Positions 50,907 to 59,743 of a stretch of 64,000 nt of DNA are shown here, one piece after another. This DNA comes from Bombilactobacillus mellifer (GTDB lineage: Bacteria; Bacillota; Bacilli; Lactobacillales; Lactobacillaceae), in NCBI RefSeq assembly GCF_000970795.1, contig NZ_KQ034028.1, forward strand, positions 67,541 through 131,540, in the 5' to 3' direction. How positions within the stretch are numbered: position 1 is the stretch's first letter; every line of letters begins with the position of its first letter. The notes beneath the pieces were generated by a model. It searched no databases. It saw only the letters and a program-made list of their open reading frames with translations, and was not told the DNA's origin. The translations under genes and the position numbers were made by a program.

Positions 50907-52474
50907 TGCAGATCACCCGGTTGTCTTGAAGTGTTGGCCGCCAGTTGGGTAACTTGTTGCATCCAAGGTGCCAACAATGGGTAAATTTGCGAATAAGCCG
51001 CAAAATATTGTTGGTAGCGCTGGTGGTTGGCGGCAATAGGTTCAATAAAGCGCTCATAGTGCACCATAGCATCTACGGCGGTGAAAATGTCTTGATAACT
51101 CCCGGCCGCAACGGCAGCTAAAATTGCGGCGCCTAGACAAGGAGCTTCCAACTGTTGCGGTATTTGCAACGGCATATTGGCCACATCCGCATGAATTTGT
51201 AAAAATAAGTCATTATGAGCGGCGCCACCACAAACAATAATCTTTGTAGGTGTAAAGCCGTGCTGTTGAAAGGTTTGAATAATATTGGAGGTTCCATAAG
51301 CAATGCCTTCTAAAATGGAACGATAAATTTCCCCACGTGTCGTGCTTAAGGATAAGCCGTACAGTAATCCCCGAATATTGCCATCGGTATAGGGGGAGCG
51401 GTTACCTTGCCAAAAATCGGTCATGATCAGGCCATTGGAACCGGGCGGAATTTGTTGGGCTTCGGCATTTAACAGCTCGAAGATCGATGTCTTTTGCTTT
51501 TCGGCAGTAATAAGGAGATCAGGGCATAAATTCTGAATAAACCAATTGGTGATGGAGCCAGTCGATATTTGTCCGCCTTCAATTAAATTCAAGCCCGGTG
51601 TGATGCTATTGGTATAAGTACCCCAAATCCCGGATTGATGAATATTTTGTTTGGTGACGGCAAACAAGAGATGCGAAGTCCCGGTGACTAAAGCGGTTTC
51701 ATTTTCGTGAATTGCTCCCATGCCAATCATCCCCACATTGGCATCCACTCCGCCTTGACCGACGATGGTCCCGGGCAGTAATCCCAGCTGCTGGGCTGCC
51801 TCAAGGCTCAAGGTTCCTAAGAGATCACCTAAGCGATTAATATTCTGTGGGAATTTAGTAAAAACATCCCCTACACCCATGCGTTCATAAAAACTAGTAG
51901 GCCAACCACCTGCATTTTCGTCATAAAACCACCGCAAAGAAATATTGTTAAGATTACAAGCCCACTGCTGCGTTAGTTTATAGCCTAACCAATCGGCAGC
52001 TTCGCAAATGCGGGCGGCCTTTTTATAAAGCTCTGGCTGCTGTTCTTTTAACCACATAATTTTGGGCAGCATCCATTCTGGCGACACACGGCCATAACCG
52101 GTAATTCTTAAAGTAGGGTCGTGACTGTGAGAAATGCGCTCAGCCTGCGCTGTAGCCCGTAAATCCATCCACAAAATGGCATTTCTTAAGGGCTCGGCGT
52201 TTTGATCGCAAGCTACGACGGTGCAACTAGTCACATCATAGCTTACTCCCAAGATATCCTGGGGAGCAAGATGTGCCATGTGGCGGGCTCGTTGCGCTGC
52301 TTTCCCCAAGGCTTGCCACCATTCAGCAGGAGATTGCTCGGCCCAACCATTATGTGGAATCATCGTAGTTAAATTCTCGGTGGCAAAAGACAGTTGCTGA
52401 CCTTGTAAATCAAAAATACCTACCCGGACACCGTTAGTACCATAGTCAATACCCATTACATATTTGGTTTTCAT
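50903..52474 (-). CDS. FGGY-family carbohydrate kinase (ribulokinase/xylulokinase-like)
   Basis: A 523-residue ketose kinase. The N-terminal ATPase motif is GIDYGTNGVRVGIFD, substrate region NAILWMDLRATAQAE, the catalytic Asp lies in GQGGVDANVGMIGMG, and the second ATP motif is IIVCGGAAHNDLFLQ. First gene of the minus-strand cassette; its start is 28 bp downstream of an operator-like palindrome. The sugar cannot be named; a ketopentose or ketohexose fits the epimerase and aldolase downstream. Confidence 0.86.
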   Translation of the reverse strand: MKTKYVMGIDYGTNGVRVGIFDLQGQQLSFATENLTTMIPHNGWAEQSPAEWWQALGKAAQRARHMAHLAPQDILGVSYDVTSCTVVACDQNAEPLRNAILWMDLRATAQAERISHSHDPTLRITGYGRVSPEWMLPKIMWLKEQQPELYKKAARICEAADWLGYKLTQQWACNLNNISLRWFYDENAGGWPTSFYERMGVGDVFTKFPQNINRLGDLLGTLSLEAAQQLGLLPGTIVGQGGVDANVGMIGMGAIHENETALVTGTSHLLFAVTKQNIHQSGIWGTYTNSITPGLNLIEGGQISTGSITNWFIQNLCPDLLITAEKQKTSIFELLNAEAQQIPPGSNGLIMTDFWQGNRSPYTDGNIRGLLYGLSLSTTRGEIYRSILEGIAYGTSNIIQTFQQHGFTPTKIIVCGGAAHNDLFLQIHADVANMPLQIPQQLEAPCLGAAILAAVAAGSYQDIFTAVDAMVHYERFIEPIAANHQRYQQYFAAYSQIYPLLAPWMQQVTQLAANTSRQPGDLQ

Positions 52475-52501
52475 AGTAGTTATCCTTTCATCAGCCGCAT
52501 T

Positions 52502-52557
52502 TTTTGAAAATTTCCAAAATTAGACTGACAATCTTATCTGTTCCGGTTATATGTCAA
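52502..52557 (-). promoter_or_regulatory. Promoter and palindromic operator of the ketose cassette
   Basis: TTGACA on the minus strand (52552-52557) is a full -35 match; the -10 is uncertain (AAGATT or TAAGAT near 52530). TTTTGAAAATTTCCAAAA (52502-52519) is an 18-bp palindrome with one mismatched pair between the promoter and the start codon, a good operator position. Confidence 0.55.
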
Positions 52558-52881
52558 CGCTGTCCCATAAGTGACCAGGGTAAGGCGGCTGGGCGGGGCT
52601 TGTCAGTAGTGAGAAACGGGCTATTTGGTTGACAAGAGTTAGTGAGCAATACCAAGCTAGTGTCTCGTTGGAAGTAATAATCGGAGCACAATGATGTTCC
52701 ACGTTAAATAATTGATTTATTGAGAAGTGTGTCAAAGTTCATTACTAGGTGGTAGAAAAGTCTTTACAATCGAAGGTCAAAGAATTGTGCGCAACCATAA
52801 AAAATGGCGCTCACTTCTTGAAATCGTCTGTTGCCAGCAGTTTGGCTCTGTGATGCGGGCCAAGGCTTAGGTGCGTGCCAG
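52558..52881. other. Intergenic stretch without a recognisable gene
   Basis: No ORF with an RBS on either strand and no clear terminator after glpP. Transcripts from glpP might read on into the kinase cassette. Confidence 0.35.
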
Positions 52882-53466
52882 CTACTTACCGTGCTGTTGA
52901 GCAGAATGAGGCTGGAGAGTGGGCCAAACACGCACATCGCTGGAGTCCACCGCCTGGAAACCACAATCGAAAATCTGTGTTATTAAAGCTTGATCACGGA
53001 TAAAGCCGCCTGCAATCAAATGGGAATGCACAAAAATCTTTTGTAATAATTTCACCTCCTTTAAAGCATTAATTGCCGGCAAAACTTCAATCGTGCTAAA
53101 GTCATTATTCAGTAAGATTTGTTGACTGCGTTTTAAAGAAATAGAGTCTACTAAAAATAAGCGATAGACCACTTGTAAGTTACAGCTTTGAGCCATGACG
53201 AGGGCCTTAGCATTGGCAGAGACAATGCCATCCACTTGATATTCATTTTTGAGCAGTTTTAAGCCCTCTTTGTCTGGCTTAAAACCATCCATAAATTCAA
53301 TATGTACATAAACTTGTTTGTGATGTTTATGTAACAGCTGGACAATGGCTTTGAGATTACAGATATTAGCTTTCATCAAAAACACTACGGGTGCTGGTGT
53401 TTGGCAAGCAGGTTGTAATTTTTTTAAATCATCAATAGCTGGAATAATATATTGTTTGAGATCCAT
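52882..53466 (-). CDS. glpP: GlpP-type glycerol-3-phosphate-responsive antiterminator
   Basis: About 194 residues, TIM-barrel RNA-binding antiterminator of the GlpP family: PVVFLMKANICNLK, VYVHIEFMDGFKPDKEGLKLL (in part), VDGIVSANAKALVMAQ, VYRLFLVDSISLKRS and HLIAGGFIRDQ. In Bacillus it binds leaders of glp genes with glycerol-3-phosphate. ATG 53466 follows AAAGGAG; the frame is open upstream but contains the leader hairpin. No glpF, glpK or glpD is in the window. Confidence 0.9.
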   Translation of the reverse strand: MDLKQYIIPAIDDLKKLQPACQTPAPVVFLMKANICNLKAIVQLLHKHHKQVYVHIEFMDGFKPDKEGLKLLKNEYQVDGIVSANAKALVMAQSCNLQVVYRLFLVDSISLKRSQQILLNNDFSTIEVLPAINALKEVKLLQKIFVHSHLIAGGFIRDQALITQIFDCGFQAVDSSDVRVWPTLQPHSAQQHGK

Positions 53467-53503
53467 AGCCGCTCCTTTATTTCTTGTAGGGGCCAAGCAA
53501 CAA

Positions 53504-53548
53504 AAAAATCCAAAAATACTGCCTAAAAGCAATAATTTTGGATTTTCT
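53504..53548 (-). terminator. Leader terminator upstream of glpP
   Basis: An 11-bp stem AAAATCCAAAA/TTTTGGATTTT with an inner TGC/GCA pairing and a T-run on the minus strand, inside the 119-nt leader between promoter and start codon. It may make glpP expression depend on antitermination. Confidence 0.75.
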
Positions 53549-53591
53549 TACTCTTTATCCGCTTGATATTCATTTTTACTAACCCAACTAC

Positions 53592-53620
53592 AATATAATG
53601 GGTCGAAATAGTAATGTCAA
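53592..53620 (-). promoter_or_regulatory. Promoter of glpP
   Basis: TTGACA-N17-TATATT on the minus strand, a near-consensus sigma-A promoter; start expected near 53585. Confidence 0.88.
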
Positions 53621-53671
53621 GATAATTTTGGTTCACAGTTTGAGAGGCGATCAAGTTCTAGTGACTCATGA

Positions 53672-53714
53672 TAAAACCACAGACCTCGTTGTCATGTACA
53701 ACGGTGCCTGTGGT
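53672..53714 (-). terminator. Intrinsic terminator of mntH-usp
   Basis: ACCACAG/CTGTGGT outer stem and CCGTTGT/ACAACG-type inner stem with an internal loop; T-run on the minus strand. Confidence 0.85.
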
Positions 53715-53738
53715 CGCAAAAATCAAGTTGACCAGAAA

Positions 53739-54179
53739 CTAACGAATAACTAAAACAGAAATGGGGGCTCTTTTTGCCATATAAGCGGCTTGACTCCCAA
53801 AAAAGCGCTGGGGTCCTTTTTTATCTAAGGAGCCAATGATCAATAAGTCAGGCTGATATTGAGGAATGATGTCTTCCACAATCTTTTCGCCCGGGTTACC
53901 TTCGCTGATAATACCGCGGACATCTTGAACCCCGGCTGCTTGAGCAGTGGCGATATATTGTTGCAAATCTTTTTCGACATCTTCACGTTTATTTCGAACG
54001 TAATCATCATTTAAAGCTTCATAAACATTCATTGTCTGTTTTTCAAAGATGGAGACAATGAGTAATTGCGCGTGAGTTTGTTGGGCACGCCGAATCGCGA
54101 AATGAAAGGCTTTTTGGGCATCTGCCGACTGATCTACACCCACTAAAATACGTTGAAAATTATCTTCTGTTTCTGTCAT
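53739..54179 (-). CDS. Universal stress protein (UspA family)
   Basis: A 146-residue Usp domain: N-terminal RILVGVDQSADAQKAFHFA, late PDLLIIGSLDKKGPQRFFGS and the closing SVLVIR strand. The ATP-binding GxxxxG region is altered (GSLDKKGPQRFFGS). ATG 54179 is behind GAGG. It lies 26 bp after mntH and is co-transcribed, an arrangement common in lactobacilli. Confidence 0.9.
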   Translation of the reverse strand: MTETEDNFQRILVGVDQSADAQKAFHFAIRRAQQTHAQLLIVSIFEKQTMNVYEALNDDYVRNKREDVEKDLQQYIATAQAAGVQDVRGIISEGNPGEKIVEDIIPQYQPDLLIIGSLDKKGPQRFFGSQAAYMAKRAPISVLVIR

Positions 54180-54205
54180 GGTTGTCGCCTCTTTCAAATA
54201 AAACC

Positions 54206-55786
54206 CTACTCTTCTTGAGCTGCTGCTTTGGTTGCTTGTTCTTGTTCAAAGCGTTTGTTACCAAGATATAGTTCGACGATGGTCCAAATTAATAATGCTA
54301 AAACAGCCACAATAATAATATAAGCAATGATGTGCGCAGTTTGAATTTGGCTAGCAGTGGCTTTGTCGCCATAAAAATCGGCGATGGAATCTGGCAAACC
54401 AAGTAAGTTTAAATATGTTAATCCGATTACAGAAACCCAGCCAAATAATTTGACCCACCACGAATTGGAAAAACGCTCGCCCATTTCGACTTTACTATCC
54501 GTAAACATCAAGAGGGGCAACATAGAAAATGGTAAAGCAAACGCTAAGAAAACCTGAGAATTATTCATTAAGTTATTGAGCGCTTCGTGTTCTTCAATAG
54601 GTGGTTTGTTGCTGGTTAAAAGCACACAGATAAGCACGGGAATCACCGAAATCAACCGCGTAACCAGCCGCCGCAGCCATAAAGGCATCCGCATGTGAAT
54701 GAAACCTTCCATAATGACTTGCCCCGTTAAAGTACCCGTGATGGTGGAATTTTGACCAGAAGCCAATAAAGCCACTGCAAAGAGGGTAGATAAAATACCA
54801 GTCCGGGCAACGTCTGCTAAAATACCGTTGCTTAGTTTGGAAGTGTCAGATAACGCTTGATATAAACCGAAGAAAGAAGGATCTTCCACAGTACCGGATT
54901 TGAACACAGCCACACCGGTAATTAATAGCAATGCATTTACGAAAAAGGCAAAGGTTAATTGAATATTGGAGTCCCAAGCAGAGAATTTAACAGCATTAGC
55001 GACATCTTCAATATCATCATGATCAATTTTCCGTGTTTGCGAAATAGAAGAATGGAGATACAAGTTATGCGGCATTACTGTGGCGCCGATAATTCCTAAC
55101 GCTCCGGACAGCGGTGTTTGTCCACCAATATGCGGGTGTGTAGCTATGGTTTGTGTGGTTGGAACTAAACCTTCAATGACCATACCCCAATTTGGATCGG
55201 ACAAAAGCACTTGATACACGAAGATAAATAAAATCACCATGATCAATGCGACGACAATTGCTTCAATTTTCCGAAAACCAATTTTCGTGAGCAACAATAA
55301 GAGCAAAACATCAAAGACGGTAATGAACACGGCAATTACCAGGGGAATATTAAATAAAAGATATAACGCAATCGCGCCCCCGATAACTTCGGCAATATCC
55401 GTCGCCATGATGGCTAACTCGGTCAAAATCCAGAGAACAATTCCTAAAGTTTTACTTGTCCGTGCACGAATGGCTTGGGCTAAGTCCATTTGCGTCACAA
55501 TTCCTAGTTTAGCTGCCATGTACTGTAAAAGCATCGCAATCAAACTCGAAATTAAGATAACAGACATTAATAAATATTGGAAATTTTGCCCACCAGTGAT
55601 CGAAGTGGACCAATTACCAGGATCCATATACCCGACAGCTACCAAGGCGCCTGGTCCGGAATAAGCAAATAAGGTGCGCCAAAAGCCCTTACCCTTCGGA
55701 ACTTCCACGGTACCATTGATTTCTTCCAGTGAAGGGCCGTTGGCATATTCTATTAAGTGGTGTTTTTTCTTAGTGTTTTCAACCAC
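54206..55786 (-). CDS. mntH: Nramp-family Mn(II) transporter
   Basis: Proton-coupled divalent metal importer, 526 residues, about 11-12 spans. The metal-binding DPGN motif is in [12 protein letters not shown] (helix 1) and the MPHN motif in [11 protein letters not shown] (helix 6). Start is GTG, 7 bp after GGAGG. Manganese is the usual substrate in lactobacilli, which use it against oxidative stress. The leader contains a hairpin and a short leader ORF, and a MntR-like dyad is further upstream. Confidence 0.93.
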   Translation of the reverse strand: MVENTKKKHHLIEYANGPSLEEINGTVEVPKGKGFWRTLFAYSGPGALVAVGYMDPGNWSTSITGGQNFQYLLMSVILISSLIAMLLQYMAAKLGIVTQMDLAQAIRARTSKTLGIVLWILTELAIMATDIAEVIGGAIALYLLFNIPLVIAVFITVFDVLLLLLLTKIGFRKIEAIVVALIMVILFIFVYQVLLSDPNWGMVIEGLVPTTQTIATHPHIGGQTPLSGALGIIGATVMPHNLYLHSSISQTRKIDHDDIEDVANAVKFSAWDSNIQLTFAFFVNALLLITGVAVFKSGTVEDPSFFGLYQALSDTSKLSNGILADVARTGILSTLFAVALLASGQNSTITGTLTGQVIMEGFIHMRMPLWLRRLVTRLISVIPVLICVLLTSNKPPIEEHEALNNLMNNSQVFLAFALPFSMLPLLMFTDSKVEMGERFSNSWWVKLFGWVSVIGLTYLNLLGLPDSIADFYGDKATASQIQTAHIIAYIIIVAVLALLIWTIVELYLGNKRFEQEQATKAAAQEE

Positions 55787-55797
55787 AAGAATTCCTC

Positions 55798-55821
55798 CTA
55801 ATCTTTTACTGAAATCATCAT
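55798..55821 (-). CDS. Possible 7-codon leader peptide of mntH
   Basis: ATG ATG ATT TCA GTA AAA GAT TAG (MMISVKD) follows AAGGAG and ends one base before the GGAGG of mntH. TTTTACTGAAA (55804-55814) and TTTCAGTAAAA (55831-55841) flank its RBS and can form an 11-bp stem. This could couple leader translation to mntH expression. Confidence 0.4.
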   Translation of the reverse strand: MMISVKD

Positions 55822-55852
55822 ACTCCTTCTTTCAGTAAAATTAAACAAAAAT

Positions 55853-55866
55853 TTAGGTATACTTAA
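55853..55866 (-). promoter_or_regulatory. MntR-like operator of mntH
   Basis: TTAGGTATACTTAA is a 14-bp palindrome with one mismatched pair, of the kind bound by DtxR/MntR-type repressors. A TTGACA -35 for mntH lies at 55885-55890 on the minus strand, so the dyad is near the expected start site. Confidence 0.55.
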
Positions 55867-55997
55867 TTCTCGAGAATAATGTTTTGTCAATTTTAGAGAA
55901 TAGGGCTCTTCACCGCGCAATTTGGCGGTTGAAGCGGGTGTTTTCTGGCGAGCATAATCAAAAAGTGCATGAAATATCCTGCAATTAGTTCGTTCTG

Positions 55998-56055
55998 CCA
56001 CCACTTTTTTTTACCTTATAGTAATCATATAAAAGTTAGTTATAAGGAAAGGTGG
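55998..56055 (+). promoter_or_regulatory. Leader hairpin that can cover the RBS of the mannose-type PTS operon
   Basis: CCACC...GGTGG (outer) and CCTTATA...TATAAGG (inner) can pair; the GGTGG arm is part of the ribosome binding site AAAGGTGG of the aldolase gene. Translation may be controlled by this structure. Confidence 0.4.
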
Positions 56056-56061
56056 TCTCCA

Positions 56062-56907
56062 ATGCAGTTAGTTAATGGTTATACTTTAATGAAGTATGCA
56101 CAGCAACACCAATTGGTTTTACCAGCGTTTAATACAACCGATTATGAAATGACGTTGGCGATTGTGCAAGCATTCAATAAAAAGCAGCTGGGAGGTTACA
56201 TTCAGATTTCTTCGCATAATTTAAAGTTCTCGAATCCTCAAATTATTGCAGATATGACGCGTTCAGTCATGGAGCGGGAAGAAGTCCAAGTTCCAATCAG
56301 TTTACACTTAGATCATGGCAAAAGTTTTGCAGATGTCCAGGCCTGTATTGATGCCGGCTTCACTTCGATTATGGTGGATGCTTCCCAATTACCCTATGAA
56401 GAAAATATCAAAGAAGTACGTCACGCCTGTGAGTATGCGCACTTTTTTGGTATTCCCGTAGAAGCTGAACTAGGCGGAATCAAGGGTAAGGAAGATGATA
56501 TAGTCTCCGATGTGAATGCGAAAACACATCCGGAAGATGTAGTCCATTTTGTAGAAGCAACTCATTGTGATCTCTTGGCCGTGGCTGTAGGGAATGTCCA
56601 TGGTCTCAATTTGGCACCTAATTTGGACTTTGACTTATTACATCAAATTGCCCAGGTTTCACCCGTACCTTTAGTGTTGCATGGAGGATCAGGTATTCCA
56701 TTCGATCAGGTGCGGCAAGCTAAAAAAGCGCAATTGCTCAAAGTGAACTATGGTTCCGACTTACGGCAAGCTTATATCCAAGCCTTCGGCCAAGCCTATG
56801 ATGCTAATCACAAGGAATTCAATTTAGTCGATGTGGCACAAGCAGGAGTTGACCGAGTGGTGCAAACAGCCGAAAAGATTATTCATGAGGTGAATGAAGT
56901 TTCTTAA
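56062..56907 (+). CDS. Class II ketose-bisphosphate aldolase (tagatose/fructose type)
   Basis: A 281-residue zinc aldolase, paralogous to the one on the minus strand at 49-50 kb. Motifs: LPAFNTTDYEMTLAIV, ISLHLDHGKSFADV, VEAELGGIKGKEDD, VGNVHGLN, LVLHGGSGIPFDQV and KVNYGSDLRQAY. ATG 56062 follows AAAGGTGG; the longer frame is not family-like. First gene of an eight-gene PTS operon; it should cleave the bisphosphate made by the kinase at the other end of the operon. Confidence 0.9.
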   Translation: MQLVNGYTLMKYAQQHQLVLPAFNTTDYEMTLAIVQAFNKKQLGGYIQISSHNLKFSNPQIIADMTRSVMEREEVQVPISLHLDHGKSFADVQACIDAGFTSIMVDASQLPYEENIKEVRHACEYAHFFGIPVEAELGGIKGKEDDIVSDVNAKTHPEDVVHFVEATHCDLLAVAVGNVHGLNLAPNLDFDLLHQIAQVSPVPLVLHGGSGIPFDQVRQAKKAQLLKVNYGSDLRQAYIQAFGQAYDANHKEFNLVDVAQAGVDRVVQTAEKIIHEVNEVS

Positions 56908-56933
56908 GCAAAATAGAAATTGAGGTGACTTTG

Positions 56934-58817
56934 ATGTTAAATATCCGGCAGCAAAAGATTTTGAGTGAATTTTATCAATTTTCCTCAATATATTTAACAT
57001 CAACTCATTTTGCAAAAGAATTAGATGTTAGTTTACGCACCATTCAAACGGATTTGAAACAAATTAGACAATGTTTAGCAGCGGATCATTTTGCGGTGCT
57101 CAAATCGGTGCCCTCTAAAGGCAGTTATTTAGAGATTTTGGATCTACCGGCATGTCAGCGCTTTATGCAAAGTTTGTCGGCCACCAAAAGTTCCAGCGAG
57201 CAATCCCAACGTGTCCGGGAATTATGTAGTTTCTTGTTAAATCAGCACCGAGCTTGTAGTAAACAAAAATTATGTACCCAGCTATACGTAACTTCTTCGA
57301 CCTTAACGTTGGATTTAAATAAAGCAGCGACTATTTTTAAAAAATATCAGTTACAGTTGCAGCGCTCTTCACATCAAGGAATTAAAGTGGTTGGCAGTGA
57401 GGTGAATAAACGGCAGTGCCTTTTAAAGTTGGGTTTGATGGAAGCGCCTTCACAACCAACTCAAATGGCGCGGCAAGCCGTGATTAAGCGTATCGTGATT
57501 CAAGTATTATTAAAGCGGCATTATCAGATTTCTGATGCTTTATTTCAAAATTTGCTGGTGCATATTGATATTTCGATGACCCGGATTCAAAGCGGCTTTC
57601 CGATTAAAACGACGCTTCCTTCATTGCAGCAACGCTTTCAGCGTGATTATGGGACCGCTACGGAAATTTTCAAACATTTGGAAAAGCAATTTTATTTTCA
57701 AGCGCCGGCAGGTGAGATTTTTAATTTAGCGATTTATCTAAATGGTAAAAGCGAATATGCCGTGAATAATTATATTTCGGCGGCCACGGATCAATTTATT
57801 TTGGCAGCTTTGCAGGAAATCAAGGAAAAATTTAACATTGATTTTTCGCAGCAATTGGATTTACGCCTCTCATTAGCTTTACATCTGATCCCTCTGTTTA
57901 CCCGCGTGGAATTTGATTTACAAAATCAAAATCAATTATTAGATCAGATCAAACATTCCTATCCCTTGGCTTTCGATATTGCCGCTTATATGGGGTTATT
58001 AATTCAGAAGAAAATGCACAAAAAAGTGGAAGAAGGCGAAATTGCCTATTTAGCCATTTACTTTAATCAATATTTGACGGAGATTAACCATCTCTCCGGC
58101 CAATCCAAAATTTTAATTATTACTAATGTGAAGCGCAGTGAAGGTGTATTACTAAAACAACGTTTTATTACTTGGTTTGCCCAACAAATTGCCGTTTTAA
58201 AATTAGTTAATTTACAAGAATTGCCCAATTGCGATAGTGGACAGTTTGATGTCATTTTTACCACCGTTCAAACCCCACAAACGGAACAATTGGGGGCAAT
58301 TGAGATTAGTTCTTATCCGGAAAGTACGGAATATTCCAAAATTAAACTGGCCATTGATGGCTTTAAAAGTGCCACAGAAATTATTAATCTCTTTTCGCCG
58401 AAGCGCTTTTTAGTAGGTAATTTTGCCAATAAAAAAGATGTTTTGCAGCAACTATGCCAAGTGTCGCAACCCCAGTTGACGCATAGTAAACAAAACTTAA
58501 TGACCGCGGTGCAATTACGGGAGGAATTAGGGAGCAGCTATTTTGGTAATCAAGTGGCCTTACCACACCCCATTAATCCTTTTTCCATGTCGACATTAGT
58601 CTCTGTGGCCGTTATTAATAATCATTTGCAGTGGGATGAAGATGGTAATCAAGTTCATGTGGTGATGTTAGTAATTATTGAAAAAAATAATGCCAAGGTA
58701 TTTCAACTATGGAATTATCTGGGGAAAGTCATTCAAGATCCCGATTTTACCAATCGGATTTTACGCCAGCCCACCTTTGAAAATTTTAAAACAGAATTAA
58801 TTAATTTATTAGAATAA
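56934..58817 (+). CDS. PRD/EIIA-containing transcriptional regulator (BglG/MtlR type)
   Basis: A 627-residue regulator. Two N-terminal HTH modules (TSTHFAKELDVSLRTIQTDLKQ, in part; STLTLDLNKAATIFKKY), PRD1 (about 190-300), PRD2 (about 310-400, with LALHLIPLFTRVEF and EGEIAYLAIYFNQYL), an EIIB-like segment without its cysteine (KILIITNVKRSEG) and a C-terminal EIIA domain with the histidine in NQVALPHPINPF. It is within the mannose-type PTS operon and probably activates it, controlled by PTS phosphorylation. It has no AAA+ domain, so it is not a LevR-type sigma-54 activator. Confidence 0.87.
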   Translation: MLNIRQQKILSEFYQFSSIYLTSTHFAKELDVSLRTIQTDLKQIRQCLAADHFAVLKSVPSKGSYLEILDLPACQRFMQSLSATKSSSEQSQRVRELCSFLLNQHRACSKQKLCTQLYVTSSTLTLDLNKAATIFKKYQLQLQRSSHQGIKVVGSEVNKRQCLLKLGLMEAPSQPTQMARQAVIKRIVIQVLLKRHYQISDALFQNLLVHIDISMTRIQSGFPIKTTLPSLQQRFQRDYGTATEIFKHLEKQFYFQAPAGEIFNLAIYLNGKSEYAVNNYISAATDQFILAALQEIKEKFNIDFSQQLDLRLSLALHLIPLFTRVEFDLQNQNQLLDQIKHSYPLAFDIAAYMGLLIQKKMHKKVEEGEIAYLAIYFNQYLTEINHLSGQSKILIITNVKRSEGVLLKQRFITWFAQQIAVLKLVNLQELPNCDSGQFDVIFTTVQTPQTEQLGAIEISSYPESTEYSKIKLAIDGFKSATEIINLFSPKRFLVGNFANKKDVLQQLCQVSQPQLTHSKQNLMTAVQLREELGSSYFGNQVALPHPINPFSMSTLVSVAVINNHLQWDEDGNQVHVVMLVIIEKNNAKVFQLWNYLGKVIQDPDFTNRILRQPTFENFKTELINLLE

Positions 58818-58833
58818 AGCGGAGATGATCAAA

Positions 58834-59241
58834 TTGGAATTTATTTTAGTATCACATGGGGATCTGGCGAAAGGGATGTTAACTAGTGCGCAGATGATTG
58901 TGGGACCGCAAGCGCAAGTGGCTGCTTTCGGACTTTATCCACAAGAAGATGTGAGTACTTTGCGCCAACAAATTGTTACTTACTTACAACCCTTAGATGC
59001 CAATCAGATTATTTGTTTCACCGATCTGTTCAATGGCAGTCCGTGTAATGTGGTCACTTCTTTGATGGATCAGTATAACATTCGTCATTTAACAGGGATG
59101 AACTTGGCCTTGATTTTAGAAGCGTTTATGATGCGTCAAGATCCCCATAATAGTCGCGAAGATCTGTGTCACGCATTATTGCGGCAAGCACCACAAACTT
59201 TTGTCGATATTAATCAATTTTTAGATGAATCTAAAGAATAA
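58834..59241 (+). CDS. PTS mannose-family EIIA
   Basis: A 135-residue EIIA of the mannose superfamily; phosphohistidine H8 in ILVSHGDLAKGM, then CFTDLFNGSPCNVV and LTGMNLALILEA. The ATG at 58825 is directly next to GGAG and too close; TTG 58834 has proper spacing and gives MEFILVSHG. First of four PTS genes (IIA, IIB, IIC, IID). Confidence 0.9.
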   Translation: MEFILVSHGDLAKGMLTSAQMIVGPQAQVAAFGLYPQEDVSTLRQQIVTYLQPLDANQIICFTDLFNGSPCNVVTSLMDQYNIRHLTGMNLALILEAFMMRQDPHNSREDLCHALLRQAPQTFVDINQFLDESKE

Positions 59242-59253
59242 TGGAGAGAAAAA

Positions 59254-59730
59254 ATGAGAAATATTGTGTTTACCCGAGTAGATGACCGGTTAATTCATGG
59301 CGAAGTTGTGACGGCGTGGGTGCCGGCCTATCGCATTAATCATATTCTGGTAATTGATGACGCTATTGCCAGTGATCAATTTCAAAAGCGAATTTTGAAA
59401 TCGCTATCACCGACTAATGTGCGTGTGACCCCGCTATCGGTCGCCCAAGCCGGAAAATATCTCCAAGAAACTTTTAATGAAAAGGAACGGATTTTGCTGT
59501 TAAGTAAATCGCCAATTGTGTATCAACAGCTGGTGGAGCAGCAAGTACAGTTAAAAGAGGTCAATTTAGGCGGGATGGGAATCCGTGGGGAGCGGAAGAC
59601 CTTTGTCAAAAATGTGGCGTGTGACGAACAAGAAATAGCAGCAATTAAGGATCTCATCGCACATAATGTTCATGTGTTTTATCAACTCGTGCCCGAACAA
59701 CGAGTGATTGAGGTGCAAGATTTAGTCTAG
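59254..59730 (+). CDS. PTS mannose-family EIIB
   Basis: A 158-residue EIIB with the phosphohistidine H15 in TRVDDRLIHGEVVTAWV and the family segments LLLSKSPIVYQQL and VNLGGMGIRGERK. It passes phosphate from EIIA to the incoming sugar or polyol. RBS GGAGAG. Confidence 0.93.
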   Translation: MRNIVFTRVDDRLIHGEVVTAWVPAYRINHILVIDDAIASDQFQKRILKSLSPTNVRVTPLSVAQAGKYLQETFNEKERILLLSKSPIVYQQLVEQQVQLKEVNLGGMGIRGERKTFVKNVACDEQEIAAIKDLIAHNVHVFYQLVPEQRVIEVQDLV

Positions 59731-59743
59731 GAGGTTGACAGCA

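Noticed and set aside
52764-52964. 66-codon minus-strand ORF overlapping the 3' end of glpP
   Set aside because: Different frame from glpP, no RBS, no recognisable motif.
54206-55664. 141-codon plus-strand ORF within mntH
   Set aside because: Antisense to mntH; no RBS.
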